From: Synechococcus elongatus PCC 11801
GTDB taxonomy: Bacteria > Cyanobacteriota > Cyanobacteriia > Synechococcales > Synechococcaceae
Direction: 5' to 3'
DNA: 64,000 nt
Assembly (NCBI RefSeq): GCF_003846445.2
Contig: NZ_CP030139.2
Location: 372,001 to 436,000 of the forward strand
Both the position numbers and the translations under genes were made by a program. Position 1 is the first letter of the stretch, and each line of letters opens with the position of its first letter. This document shows positions 34,272 to 46,700 of the stretch, in pieces. The notes beneath the pieces were generated by a model, which worked only from the letters and a program-made list of their open reading frames with translations, did no database searches and was not told where the DNA came from.

Positions 34272-35954
34272 TCAGGGCAAAGTCAGCGATCGCTGCAGCT
34301 TACCAGCACGCGGATGACGGGCTTCCAGCGTGATCCCTTGACCACGATCGCCCCGAATAATCCACTCCGCCTTGGCGCGATCGCTGGTGGGATCAGCCTC
34401 AGGCATCACTCCTTTCTGCGCTCGCCCTTCCAACTGCCCCAACTCTTGCCGCGCTTTGCCCTGACAGAGTTCACTACCCTCCGGCAACTGTAATTCCGCC
34501 ACCAGTGGATCAACCAAATGCCGCTCTAGGGCCTTTTGGCTGATGTAGGTCGGCAACCAACCACTATTTTGTAAGACCAATTTGACTTTATAGAGGCGAT
34601 CGCCCAAGGCTTGAACCTCTGCGCTAATGACTTCGAGCTGCGGGGCAATTTGTAGCTGCCAAAGTAGCCACTGCGGGAAGCGATCGAGTTCTGCTTGCAG
34701 GAATTTTTGGGGTGGATTCCGCCAGGTATGTAAGTCATCCCAGCCGCCCAGTTCCACAGGCCCCAACTGCGGATGCTCAAAGGGATACCAATCAATAAAA
34801 CCCTTACCCTCTAACTCGCGATCGTTCCAGTCAAGGAACTTCAAATCATCTTCAACCGGATGCTCTCGGAACCAATCAATCCAGTCATATTTCTCGATGC
34901 CGGCTGCTTTCTGCGGGCTCCAAATTTCAACGGTCCAAGCAAATAGCCCGAGATGGTCATAGGCCCAGTCATCAAAGACACCCGTTGTAATCTCTTTGGG
35001 GTCATAGCGAAAGTGATGATAAACCCCGATCGCTGGATAGCCCGTTTGCTCCTCACCCGCTTTTCCAATCACTTCATAGGTCCGCAGGTCTGCAACGGGG
35101 AACGTTTCATCCGGTTTGTGACTGTAGGGACGCAGCAAGACGCCACTAAACGTATGGAAGGAAATGGCTGCAAACAGATTGGTGCGATCGCTTAAAAATT
35201 TGACAATGGCTTGTACTTCTGGTTCAGAGGCCGGGAAGGGGCCTGCTCCCAATTGCTCATGCTCCGGTCGCCAGTCGATGGGATAGTTACGATTGAGATC
35301 TAAGCCTTGCTGGCGGGGTTGCAGCGGAATCAAATCACCGTCGTAGTCTTGAATTAATCCTTCTGGTAGCACTCGATAATACTGGCCACCGCTTTCAACG
35401 GGGTCACGGCGCACCAGCAGGCGCGGTTCTTGGGGGTGAACTTTCCAAGCGCCGTGCGGATCAGGAATTCGCATCAAGAGAATACGACCATCACCATCAA
35501 TATCGGCTTCTTGCAAACCACTCGAATCGCGATCGCGTAAGGGATAGGGGCGCGTGCTCGATCGCACAAACTGAGGCTGATCAGCAAGGGCTAACTCAGC
35601 GCCATCTGGGTTTTGACGCGGACATAAATAGATGGTGCAGCGCTGTAGACAGCGTTGAATGACTGGATCACCCTGCTCAAATCCCTGCAACAGCACCTGC
35701 AAAAATCGTAGACAGGCACTGGAAGCTGCCAACTCCGTGGCATGAATGTTGCCATCAATCCAGAGTGCCGGTTTCTCGGTATCATCACCGCTGCTATAGT
35801 CCGTGATCCGCAGCAACCAAATCTCACGTCCTTCGTGACTTTTGCCCAAAGACTCTAATCGCAGGAGCTGAGGATAAGCAGCTGCACAATCCTGCAGAAG
35901 TTGAGTCAGCTCGGCATAGTGATAGAAGCGATCGCAGGCAAAGTTAAGCTGCAT
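34272..35954 (-). CDS. M14-family zinc carboxypeptidase
   Basis: 560 residues from ATG 35954. Zinc site HATE in DGNIHATELAAS (His, Glu) and a second His in SFHTFSG; substrate motifs DLNRNYP and catalytic Glu in FAWTVEIWSP. The N-terminal ~380 residues are the carboxypeptidase domain; the rest, rich in Trp and Pro, is likely a beta-sandwich tail. No signal peptide is visible, so the enzyme may be cytoplasmic or released by lysis. M14 enzymes remove C-terminal residues from peptides. Role not indicated by the neighbours; it is convergent with mnmE. Confidence 0.9.
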   Translation of the reverse strand: MQLNFACDRFYHYAELTQLLQDCAAAYPQLLRLESLGKSHEGREIWLLRITDYSSGDDTEKPALWIDGNIHATELAASSACLRFLQVLLQGFEQGDPVIQRCLQRCTIYLCPRQNPDGAELALADQPQFVRSSTRPYPLRDRDSSGLQEADIDGDGRILLMRIPDPHGAWKVHPQEPRLLVRRDPVESGGQYYRVLPEGLIQDYDGDLIPLQPRQQGLDLNRNYPIDWRPEHEQLGAGPFPASEPEVQAIVKFLSDRTNLFAAISFHTFSGVLLRPYSHKPDETFPVADLRTYEVIGKAGEEQTGYPAIGVYHHFRYDPKEITTGVFDDWAYDHLGLFAWTVEIWSPQKAAGIEKYDWIDWFREHPVEDDLKFLDWNDRELEGKGFIDWYPFEHPQLGPVELGGWDDLHTWRNPPQKFLQAELDRFPQWLLWQLQIAPQLEVISAEVQALGDRLYKVKLVLQNSGWLPTYISQKALERHLVDPLVAELQLPEGSELCQGKARQELGQLEGRAQKGVMPEADPTSDRAKAEWIIRGDRGQGITLEARHPRAGKLQRSLTLP

Positions 35955-38658
<2,704 letters not shown>

Positions 38659-38677
38659 GCCTTAATTCTCTAACTCC

Positions 38678-38715
38678 ATCCCCACGCTGTTAATCTCTAC
38701 GGTGTGGGGATTTTT
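38678..38715 (+). terminator. Intrinsic terminator of katG
   Basis: Perfect 8-bp stem ATCCCCAC / GTGGGGAT with an 18-nt loop and a T run (five T), 19 bp past the katG stop. Confidence 0.85.
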
Positions 38716-38793
38716 GGGGAAGTTTACTTTTCTAATAGATGAATGAAATCGATAAAAACTTATCTCAATATTAGGTTGATCAAACTTGTTTAC

Positions 38794-39326
38794 ATGAAAA
38801 ATTCCCAACTCACCTTCATGAGGCTTCTTTTTGGGAAAGTCTAGGGCGGGCTGTTGCGACCTTCGGATTTCTAGAAGAAGTCTTAGGAAAGGCAATTTTT
38901 GCACTAACAGCAACAAAAGTGTATGAGGAGCACGAAGTTCAACAGGCCTATGATGAATGGCTACCAAAACTAGAGCACGCACTGAAGGACTCTCTATCAA
39001 ATCTCATAGATTCCTATGAGAAATCAGTAAAAGATCATCCAGATGTTTTGATGGAGAATCTTCAAGAGCTTCTAGATAATTTGAGAGAAGCCTCAAAAAT
39101 GAGAAATGTTCTTTGTCATGGCTCATGGAGACCACCGGACTCAAATGGTGCCTCCATACCATTCTTTGTTAATCGTCAGATGATGATTTTTGACACTCCA
39201 ATAGACTGCCAATATCTCGATCAAATTCAACAACATACAGTTGAGTTAATATGTGCTGTCATTAATACTGTTGCTGGAATGAGCTGGCAATTTCCTGGGT
39301 CAACTGGCCCCGGAAAACCAATCTAG
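38794..39326 (+). pseudogene. Hypothetical gene apparently broken by a frameshift
   Basis: The 3' part (38919-39326, first start codon GTG 38919) codes for 135 residues ending GSTGPGKPI. Its frame stays open upstream and reads as plausible protein (ESLGRAVATFGFLEEVLGKA, then IFALTATK) with no usable start codon. An ATG at 38794 opens a different frame, MKNSQLTFMRLLFGK, which meets a TAG at 38842 just where the other frame takes over (about 38838). Joining the two by a -1 shift gives a coherent protein of about 177 residues. The segment RNVLCHGSWRPP (R-x-x-L-C-H) is reminiscent of HEPN-like RNase folds, weakly. I do not recognise the family. AT-rich, low in HIP1 octamers, so possibly acquired. 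Confidence 0.55.
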
Positions 39327-39357
39327 CAAACATGCTCCAGCTTTTTTGCGTGAGCTA

Positions 39358-39735
39358 ATGAGTTTAAAACTGTTGTCAGGCATTGTGTATTTCGCTTCTT
39401 TTCAGATGTTGGCGATCGCGCAAAATGCGGCGAGCTACACCATCCCGCTAGGTAAAACCATCACCGCCACTCCTAGCCAGCTCACGATTCAATACCGATC
39501 GCTCGTGGCCGATTCCCGCTGTCCCACTGGGGCACGATGTGTTTGGCAGGGTGATGCACAGGTGGTTTTAGCGATCGCGGGTCAGGATTACACCTTTCAC
39601 ACAACACTAGAACCTCAGAGTCATGTCATCGGACGGTATCGCGTTCGATTAACCCAAGTCGAACCCTATCCCAGCATCAAGCCCCAATCGACCTCAAAAC
39701 CGGCTTCTGTAACTGTGGCGATTGAGCCTCAATAA
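39358..39735 (+). CDS. Small secreted hypothetical protein
   Basis: 125 residues from the ATG at 39358 (a TTG four codons earlier is possible). Signal peptide with cleavage near LAIAQN. The mature part has a conserved-looking core DSRCPTGARCVWQGDAQVVL with two cysteines likely forming a disulfide, followed by beta strands (YRVRLTQVEPYP). Similar short exported proteins with an SRCP..C-W-x-G motif occur in many bacteria without a known role. Stands alone between the broken gene and the GldA-like gene. Confidence 0.75.
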   Translation: MSLKLLSGIVYFASFQMLAIAQNAASYTIPLGKTITATPSQLTIQYRSLVADSRCPTGARCVWQGDAQVVLAIAGQDYTFHTTLEPQSHVIGRYRVRLTQVEPYPSIKPQSTSKPASVTVAIEPQ

Positions 39736-39911
39736 AACCAACAAAATCGATCCTGATAATGAATGGGATTGATAGGTTTTCATTCAACAGAATGTATCGA
39801 AATGTGCATCTGAAATTAAATGATTTACAGGGTTTACTCCCGCCAAATGAATAGGGCAACTAAGCTCCGCAATTGAGCCCTCACCCTTGGTCAGCCAAGC
39901 GGAGCCCAGTC

Positions 39912-41108
39912 ATGGAAGTCTCTTCGTCCTATCTCCCGCAAGCCGTCTTCGCACCGCAAGACCAAGATTTTCCTGCCCCGCGCGTCTTCATTTCGCCCCA
40001 GCGCTACATCCAAGGTCGCGGCGTAATCCACAGCGTTGGCCGCTACCTCTCCCTCATGCAAGCAAGGCGAGCCGGCGTGCTGATGTCACAACGCAGCAGT
40101 CGCAACGAAGGAGAGCCGTTACTGGCAGGACTGCGATCAGCCGGTGTTGATGCTGTCGTCAGCACCTTTCAGGGCGAATGTACGAGCGATGAAATCACGA
40201 CTCACACCACCGCTTTTTCAGAAGAGCGAATCGACTGCGTGATTGCTGCAGGCGGTGGGAAGTGTATCGACACCGGTAAGGCGATCGCCTTTCGGTTGGG
40301 GATTCCTGTCGTCGTTGTCCCGACCCTTGCGTCCAACGATGCCCCCTGCTCTGCACTCTCTGTTCTCTATTCTCCGGAGGGGATTTCAGAGGGAGTCGAG
40401 TTCTATCCGAACAGCCCTGCCCTAGTGGTTGTCGATACCGACATCATTGCCGCAGCACCCGAGCGCTACCTCGTGGCAGGGATGGGTGACGCCATGGCTA
40501 CTTGGTACGAGGCGCGTATCTGTCTGCTCAATCCAGCCGCCGTCACAGCTGTGGGTGCTCGTCCCACCTTGGCTTCTTGTGCGATCGGAGAAGTCTGTGC
40601 CCACACCCTCTTTCAGGAAGGCTGTGCTGCCGCTGCCGCCGTGTCCGCCAAAACGGTCAATGAAGCGCTGGAGTCAGTGGTGGAAGCGAATACCCTGCTC
40701 AGTGGGCTGGGCTTTGAGAGTGGTGGGTTGGCGGGGGCCCATGCCGTCGCCCAGAGCTATACGGCTATCTCCCATGTGCGCGACAACTACCTACACGGCG
40801 AGATGGTGGCCATGGGGACTCTTGCCCAACTGATGATGGAGTCGCGTCCTGAAGAAGCCATTCGAGTCGCCGAGTTCTTTGCCACAGTCGGCCTGCCGGT
40901 TCATCTCGGTCAACTGTCGCTTGCTGCCAGCGATACGGATGCGATCGATCTCGTCAGTGAAGCTGCGCTGGGCTTCCCCTTTGTCAGCAACATGCCGATG
41001 CCAGTGACGACAGAATTCGTGCGATCGGCAATTCTTAAAGCTCACCACTTGGGCCTGAGCGTATCCGAGCGGGTCGGAGACAGCGCTTATCGTCGTCTAC
41101 AGGGCTGA
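39912..41108 (+). CDS. Iron-containing alcohol dehydrogenase, glycerol dehydrogenase (GldA)-like
   Basis: 398 residues from ATG 39912 (MEVSSSYLPQAV); an upstream extension is unlikely. NAD-binding GGGKCIDTGKAIA, PTLASNDAPCSA and metal ligands Asp in AGMGDAMATWYEA plus His in LAGAHAVAQ and YLHGEMVAMG. The pattern fits glycerol dehydrogenase within the type III metal-dependent group; typical GldA has ~365 residues, so the ~30-residue N-terminal extension is unusual. Substrate could be glycerol, hydroxyacetone or another polyol. Isolated gene; a weak hairpin terminator follows. Confidence 0.88.
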   Translation: MEVSSSYLPQAVFAPQDQDFPAPRVFISPQRYIQGRGVIHSVGRYLSLMQARRAGVLMSQRSSRNEGEPLLAGLRSAGVDAVVSTFQGECTSDEITTHTTAFSEERIDCVIAAGGGKCIDTGKAIAFRLGIPVVVVPTLASNDAPCSALSVLYSPEGISEGVEFYPNSPALVVVDTDIIAAAPERYLVAGMGDAMATWYEARICLLNPAAVTAVGARPTLASCAIGEVCAHTLFQEGCAAAAAVSAKTVNEALESVVEANTLLSGLGFESGGLAGAHAVAQSYTAISHVRDNYLHGEMVAMGTLAQLMMESRPEEAIRVAEFFATVGLPVHLGQLSLAASDTDAIDLVSEAALGFPFVSNMPMPVTTEFVRSAILKAHHLGLSVSERVGDSAYRRLQG

Positions 41109-41145
41109 GTCCCAATTCCTATGAGATAAGGGTGATGTGAGGATC

Positions 41146-41166
41146 ACTCAATACTGAGTTTGTTTT
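41146..41166 (+). terminator. Possible weak terminator after the GldA-like gene
   Basis: Short stem ACTCA / TGAGT with a 4-nt loop followed by TTGTTTT, 38 bp past the stop. Confidence 0.4.
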
Positions 41167-41216
41167 AGGCAAAGCGTATGAAGTTGTCCTGAATGACTGC
41201 AACGAGGCTCGCTTAC

Positions 41217-42857
41217 TTATTTGGATCCGACCCCAGCAGTTGCGATCGCCAGGGCTTGTTGGCGGTGTTTGCGCAGGGTTTCGACTGGCAGGGGGCCACG
41301 CAAATGTTGCCAAGGCAGCGCTGCTTCAGGATCCCAATCTTGGAAAACGTAGAAATCCAGCGGCGGCAATGTTCCCTTCAATTCTTTGAAAGCGCGGCGG
41401 TAACTGCCCAGCGATTCGCCATAGTGTCGAACGCGCTCCAACAGTCCGCTAATGCGGCGATCGCCTCTGGAGATCAGCGCTTGAATCACAGACCAGCTAT
41501 AGCTTTCTGGGCGAAATTCGATCCCCTGCGGCCGTAACTGCTTCTGCAAAAATTGCAGCCGCTTCTCCGCTTTCGGCGACACGCCCTGCCATTGGAAGGG
41601 TGTCTGGGCTTTCGGGACAAAGGTGCTGCAACCATAGCTCAACCGGAGTCCTGGTGCTGCTTTCTTCAGCCCTTTCAGCATGTCTGCCGTTGCCAGCAGA
41701 TCGTCTTCCGTTTCAGTTGGGACTCCTGCCATGCCATAGAGCTTCAGTCCTTGCAGTCCACCGGCCTTGGCATTGACTGCCGCTTCAGCAATCTCAGACT
41801 GCGCCAACTTCTTGTTGATCACTTGGCGGAGCCGTTCTGAGCCGCTTTCGACTGCGATCGTGAGTGACTTGGTGCCACGCTGCGCCAGAATGCTAGCGAA
41901 TTTTTCAGTGACCGTATTCGTGCGAACCGAGGCCACACTGAGGCGGACATCGGCAAACTCTGGTTGCCCGAGCCAATCCAATAAGGCAGGAAACTCGGGG
42001 TGTTGTGTCACGGAAGCACCGAGTAAGCCAATCCGTTGCGTTGCCGTCAATCCTCGGGCGATCGCGGGTTGCAGCGATTCCTCAATGCTGGCCGTGCGGA
42101 AAGGCAGGGTCAGATAACTGGCGAGGCAAAAGCGGCACATCTCGGGGCAGCTGCGCACCACCTCCACCATGTAGATGCTTTCCCAAGCCGCGCGGGGCGT
42201 TACGACCGTTGAAGCCGAAAGTACATTGCCGCGATAGGTCTGCTTCTCAATCTGGGCAGGAATGTCGCTATCGATCGGCTGGATGGCTGCGATCGCCCCA
42301 TCTTCAGCCTCATAAATTGGCTCGTAAAGCGCAGGGATATACAGTCCCGGTACCTGTGCGAGTTGCCGCAACTGTTGCGATCGCGGGCGATCGCGCACCG
42401 TTTGATAGGCGTCGATGAAAGCGTCGAGCAAGACCTCACCGTCACCAACCAAAATCACGTCAAAGAAATCGGCAAAGGGTTCAGGATTGGCAGTTAGCGT
42501 TGGGCCACCCCCAAACACCAGCGGATGCTCATCCCCACGATCGCGCGATCGCAATGGCACGCCCAACTGCTCCAGCATCGCCAGAATATTGACGTAATCC
42601 AGTTCCCACGACAGCGAAAAGCCGAGGAGTTCCGGCTGGCGCGGTAGGGATTCTGCAATGTCCGTAAACAGGCGACTAACCTGCAGATCCGATCGCGCGG
42701 CCAGAGTTGCCCAAACGACCTGAAAACCGAGGCTGGTAATCCCGACGCTGTACTCATTCGGGAAAGCAAAAATTAGCGGCACCGCATTAGCGATCGGTGT
42801 GGCTGGCTCAAACAGCAGCGTTTCGTCAGCAAAGACGCTGCTCGCAGTTGAACTCAT
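41217..42857 (-). CDS. Radical SAM protein with N-terminal B12-binding-like domain
   Basis: 546 residues from ATG 42857, which overlaps the TGA of the upstream gene (ATGA); a longer frame from 43001 is rejected. N-terminal Rossmann-like half (LGFQVVWATLAAR, LGFSLSWELDYVNI, VFGGGPTLTANPEPFADFFD) resembles the B12-binding region of radical SAM proteins. The radical SAM 4Fe-4S motif CxxxCxxC is CPEMCRFC. Then ESGSERLR and KLYGMAGVPTETEDD. Family members are methyltransferases or ring-forming enzymes; the substrate is unknown. Coupled to a WecG-type glycosyltransferase gene. Confidence 0.9.
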   Translation of the reverse strand: MSSTASSVFADETLLFEPATPIANAVPLIFAFPNEYSVGITSLGFQVVWATLAARSDLQVSRLFTDIAESLPRQPELLGFSLSWELDYVNILAMLEQLGVPLRSRDRGDEHPLVFGGGPTLTANPEPFADFFDVILVGDGEVLLDAFIDAYQTVRDRPRSQQLRQLAQVPGLYIPALYEPIYEAEDGAIAAIQPIDSDIPAQIEKQTYRGNVLSASTVVTPRAAWESIYMVEVVRSCPEMCRFCLASYLTLPFRTASIEESLQPAIARGLTATQRIGLLGASVTQHPEFPALLDWLGQPEFADVRLSVASVRTNTVTEKFASILAQRGTKSLTIAVESGSERLRQVINKKLAQSEIAEAAVNAKAGGLQGLKLYGMAGVPTETEDDLLATADMLKGLKKAAPGLRLSYGCSTFVPKAQTPFQWQGVSPKAEKRLQFLQKQLRPQGIEFRPESYSWSVIQALISRGDRRISGLLERVRHYGESLGSYRRAFKELKGTLPPLDFYVFQDWDPEAALPWQHLRGPLPVETLRKHRQQALAIATAGVGSK

Positions 42858-43600
42858 GACCAATCCGTGACGGCGCGCCAAGCAAAGCGAGGCAAGGCCA
42901 GCATTCGCCGCCAGCGCCATGGCTCTTGGATCAGCCGCCAAGTCCATTCCAAGTTGAGCTGCTGCAACAGGCGCGGAGCGCGTTGCTTTTGCCCCGACCA
43001 AACATCAAAACTGCCGCCAATGCCCATCCAAATCGACTGGGGTGAGAGGTGGCGATGTTCACGAATCCAAAACTCTTGGCGGGGTACACCCAGACCGACC
43101 AGAATCAGTTGCGGTTGCTGGGTTTCGAGGTCGCGCAGCAGCTGCGATCGCTCTTCATCGCTGAGGAAGCCATGCTGCACACCCGCCACACGCAGGTTGG
43201 GATATTGCTGTTGCCAGACTTGGGCGGCAGCCGCCGCTACACTCGGCGCACCGCCAAAGAAAAAGACCTGCCAGCCTAAATCTGCTGCTTGGCGAATGAG
43301 ATCCGCTGCCAATTCAATGCCGGGACTACGCCGTACTTTCTTGCCCCGTAGCCGCAGATACCAAACCACCCCAGCCCCGTCAGGGATGACAAGATCGGCT
43401 TCGCAAATCGCCCGCCGTAGTTCGGGATCCTGCTCTGCCTGCATCGCCATTTCAGCGTTGATCGTCACCACATGGGCGCCCTGACCTTGGCTGAGGCGAT
43501 CGCCCAACCAAGTTGGATAGTCCGCGCAGAGATCGACGGGTAATTTCAGAACGCTGTGACGCTGGCGATCGGGCACGGAAACCAAAGGCATGAAGGCCAT
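42854..43600 (-). CDS. WecG/TagA/CpsF-family glycosyltransferase
   Basis: 248 residues (ATG 43600 or 43591). Diagnostic family motifs: HVVTINAEMAM, DLVIPDGAGVVW, VFFFGGAP and GLGVPRQEFW. The family transfers N-acetylmannosaminuronic acid or ManNAc to lipid-linked sugars, as in enterobacterial common antigen, teichoic acid or exopolysaccharide synthesis. Acts at the cytoplasmic face of the membrane. The stop overlaps the start of the radical SAM gene by 4 bp. It is divergent from the large GH15-like gene with ~100 bp between. Confidence 0.92.
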   Translation of the reverse strand: MAFMPLVSVPDRQRHSVLKLPVDLCADYPTWLGDRLSQGQGAHVVTINAEMAMQAEQDPELRRAICEADLVIPDGAGVVWYLRLRGKKVRRSPGIELAADLIRQAADLGWQVFFFGGAPSVAAAAAQVWQQQYPNLRVAGVQHGFLSDEERSQLLRDLETQQPQLILVGLGVPRQEFWIREHRHLSPQSIWMGIGGSFDVWSGQKQRAPRLLQQLNLEWTWRLIQEPWRWRRMLALPRFAWRAVTDWS

Positions 43601-43701
43601 CCTGACAAGGGCTGTTCGCTCCGGACAGATTTTGGGAGGATCAGACCATTACACGTTAATTCTAGGGAGTGAAGCGATCGCTTCGCTGCCACTGGAGAGC
43701 C

Positions 43702-46700
43702 ATGACCCCCGCCACCTCGCTTTCGGTTGAAGCCCAACTCGACCGCTACTATCAGCAAATTCAAGCGGTCATCCTAGAGCGTCAGCATCCCGTGTCGGGG
43801 CTGATGCCAGCGAGTACAGCGGTCAATAATCACGGCAACTATCAAGATGCTTGGGTGCGGGATAACGTCTATAGCATCCTCGCGGTTTGGGGCTTGGCGA
43901 TCGCTTACCGCAAGCATGGCTTGCAACCAACGCGGGCCTACCAGCTCGAGCACAGCGTCATTAAGCTGATGCGCGGTTTGCTGTTTTCGATGATGCAGCA
44001 GGCCGACAAAGTTGAGCGCTTTAAAAATACGCAGGATCCCCTCGACGCCCTCCACGCCAAGTACGACACGCCCACCGGCAGCACAATCGTCGGCGATAGC
44101 GAATGGGGGCATCTGCAACTGGATGCCACCTCGCTGTTTCTGCTGATGCTGGCACAGATGACCAGCTCTGGGCTGCGGATTATCTACAGCTTGGATGAGG
44201 TCAACTTTGTTCAAAATCTGGTCTGGTACATCGGCCGTACCTACCGCACACCGGACTACGGCATCTGGGAGCGCGGCAACAAAATCAACCATGGCAAGGC
44301 GGAGCTGAATGCCAGCTCGATCGGCATGGCCAAGGCCGCTCTGGAAGCAATGAGCGGCTTCAATCTCTTTGGCATCGAAGGCGATCAGTCCTCGGTGATC
44401 CATGTGATGCCGGATGAGATTGCACGGACAAGGCTGACGCTGCGATCGCTGCTGCCCCGAGAATCCGCATCCAAGGAGGTCGATGCGGCGACCTTGAGTG
44501 TGATCGGCTTCCCAGCTTTTGCGGTCGAAGATGCGGAGTTGATTGAGCGGACGCGCCACAAAATCGTTGAAAAGCTCGAAGGCCGCTACGGCTGCAAGCG
44601 CTTCCTGCGCGATGGCCACCAAACGGCGATCGAAGACACTAGCCGCCTTCACTACGAGCCGTGGGAATTGCAGCAGTTTGAGCACATTGAGTGCGAGTGG
44701 CCGCTGTTTTTCACCTACCTGCTACTGGATGGCCTGTTTGCCGGCGATCGCGATCGGGCTCAGCACTACCGCGATCGCTTGGACTTTTTGCAAGTGCGGC
44801 AGGGCGAGTTTGGGTTGCTGCCAGAGCTGTACTATGTGCCCCTCGAACGCATTGACGCCGAACGGGCGAATCCCCGCAGTCAGGCCCGCCTCCCGAACGA
44901 CAACATCCCCTTAGTCTGGGCCCAGAGCCTCTATCTCCTCGGGCAAATGCTCGCGGATGACCTCATTGCGCCGGGTGATATCGATCCGCTGGGTCGTCAT
45001 CTGCGATCGCAGCGACCACAATCGCAACCGCTCGTACAAATTGCTCTGATTGCGGAGGATGAGCGGTTACAAGCCGAGCTAGCCGTCCGGGGTATCGCTA
45101 GCCAAACCCCCAGTCAGGTTGCCCCCATTCAGATTCGTAGCGCTGCCGATCTGGCGCAGGTCTATGGCCAAGTGGGCCGCAATGCCAAGCTGCGGTTGAC
45201 CGGTCGTCCGATTCGCCGACTCCGCAGCCTCAGCACGGCGAAGGTCTACCGACTGGCCGGTGAACGGGTTGTTTTTCTGCCGACGTTTCTCGATCAGCGG
45301 CAGTCCTATTTGCCCTTGGACTACACCCTGCTGATCGACCAATTCAAGAGCGAATTGCGCTACATCCAACGCAACTGGGATGCCTTGGGTCGGCCGACCC
45401 TGACGCTATTGATCACCCACACCATGCTGGAAACCGGTCAGGAAGCCCTACTCGATTTAATGGCGGAACTCCAGCAAGGAGAATGCTACGGGGTCGCAAT
45501 TAAGCTGGGGCCGCTTCAACAGCTGTTGCGGACGGCCTCGACGGAACGGATCGATGATCTGCACGACTTTCGCTTCGTTGAAGCCGCCGTTCAAGACGGC
45601 CAACAGCAACAGCAATACTGGCTCAAGCATGATCCAGCCAGCGATCGCCCCCTCAGTCGCCGCCAGGAATTTGATTTGGAGGTTGAGGCCGATATTGAGG
45701 TGCTGATTCAGCAACTGCGCGACAGTGCCAACCTCTACGAACAAGTGGAGCTGCTGCAGGATCTACAGGCGATCGCGGGCGAAGCCGCCGAGATTCAGCT
45801 GTATGGCGATCGCCCACCCGTTAGTCTGACCACCTTGCTGGAAGAGGTCTACGAACGCGGCGCGCAACTGCGACTCTGGGGCGTGTTGCGACGGGCGGCA
45901 GGGTTGCTGGGTCGAGTTGATATCAGCTTGGCGGATGCGGTCACAGATCTGCTGGTGCGGCAAAAGCAAATTGCTGTGGGCAAAGCCTATAGCCGCGATT
46001 CCTTGATTGTGGAGCCGCTAACGACACCGGAGCTGCAGGAAAAGATCAACCTTTACTGTCGGGAAGACATCCGCGAACGGGTCTTAACGCAAGAGATCTT
46101 GGTGCATCTCAATGTCTTGGTGAAGAGCGATCCTGATCAATTCCGAGGCTTCTTAACCCTGCGCGTAGGCTATTTGATTCTGTTGCTGACCAGTGATCTC
46201 GCGCAGGAACGACAACTGACCCAGGATGAAGCCTATGAGCAGTTGATGCAGCTCAGCCCCCATGAGGTCAAGCAGCGGCTGCGATCGGTGATCTTTGGTT
46301 TTGACACCGTCAATCAACTCCTCCGTCAGCAAGAGAGTTTGCACCTCAACACGGCAGTCTCCAACATCGTTTGGCAGATTCCTGAAACCAACGGTCAATC
46401 TGAAGAATCCACTCAGAAAAACTGGCATCTGCAACGGCAGCGGGAAGGAGCTCTCAACCGCGTTCCAACCCGCTTTTATCCCTGTGTTTGGGAAGTGATG
46501 TGTCACTGTCGGGGCTTGGTGATTGGCGATAAATTAGAGCGCCGCAATCGCCTTGACAGCGATCCGTTGTTGGCCGAAATGACGCCGGGCGAAAAGAATT
46601 TCGCACTCTACATTGAGCACCTGCTCAACAAAATCGATGCGCCGGAGTATCGGCAGATCACGATCGAAGCGCTGATGAGCCTGCACAGCTTCTTCGCAGA

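Noticed and set aside
38826-38844. Programmed -1 ribosomal frameshift site in the gene after katG
   Set aside because: The bases at the join (T5-G3-A3) do not form a proper XXXYYYZ heptamer in the zero frame, and no clear downstream pseudoknot is seen.
43774-44685. 303-codon minus-strand open frame
   Set aside because: Antisense shadow of the GH15-like gene, with no domain of its own.
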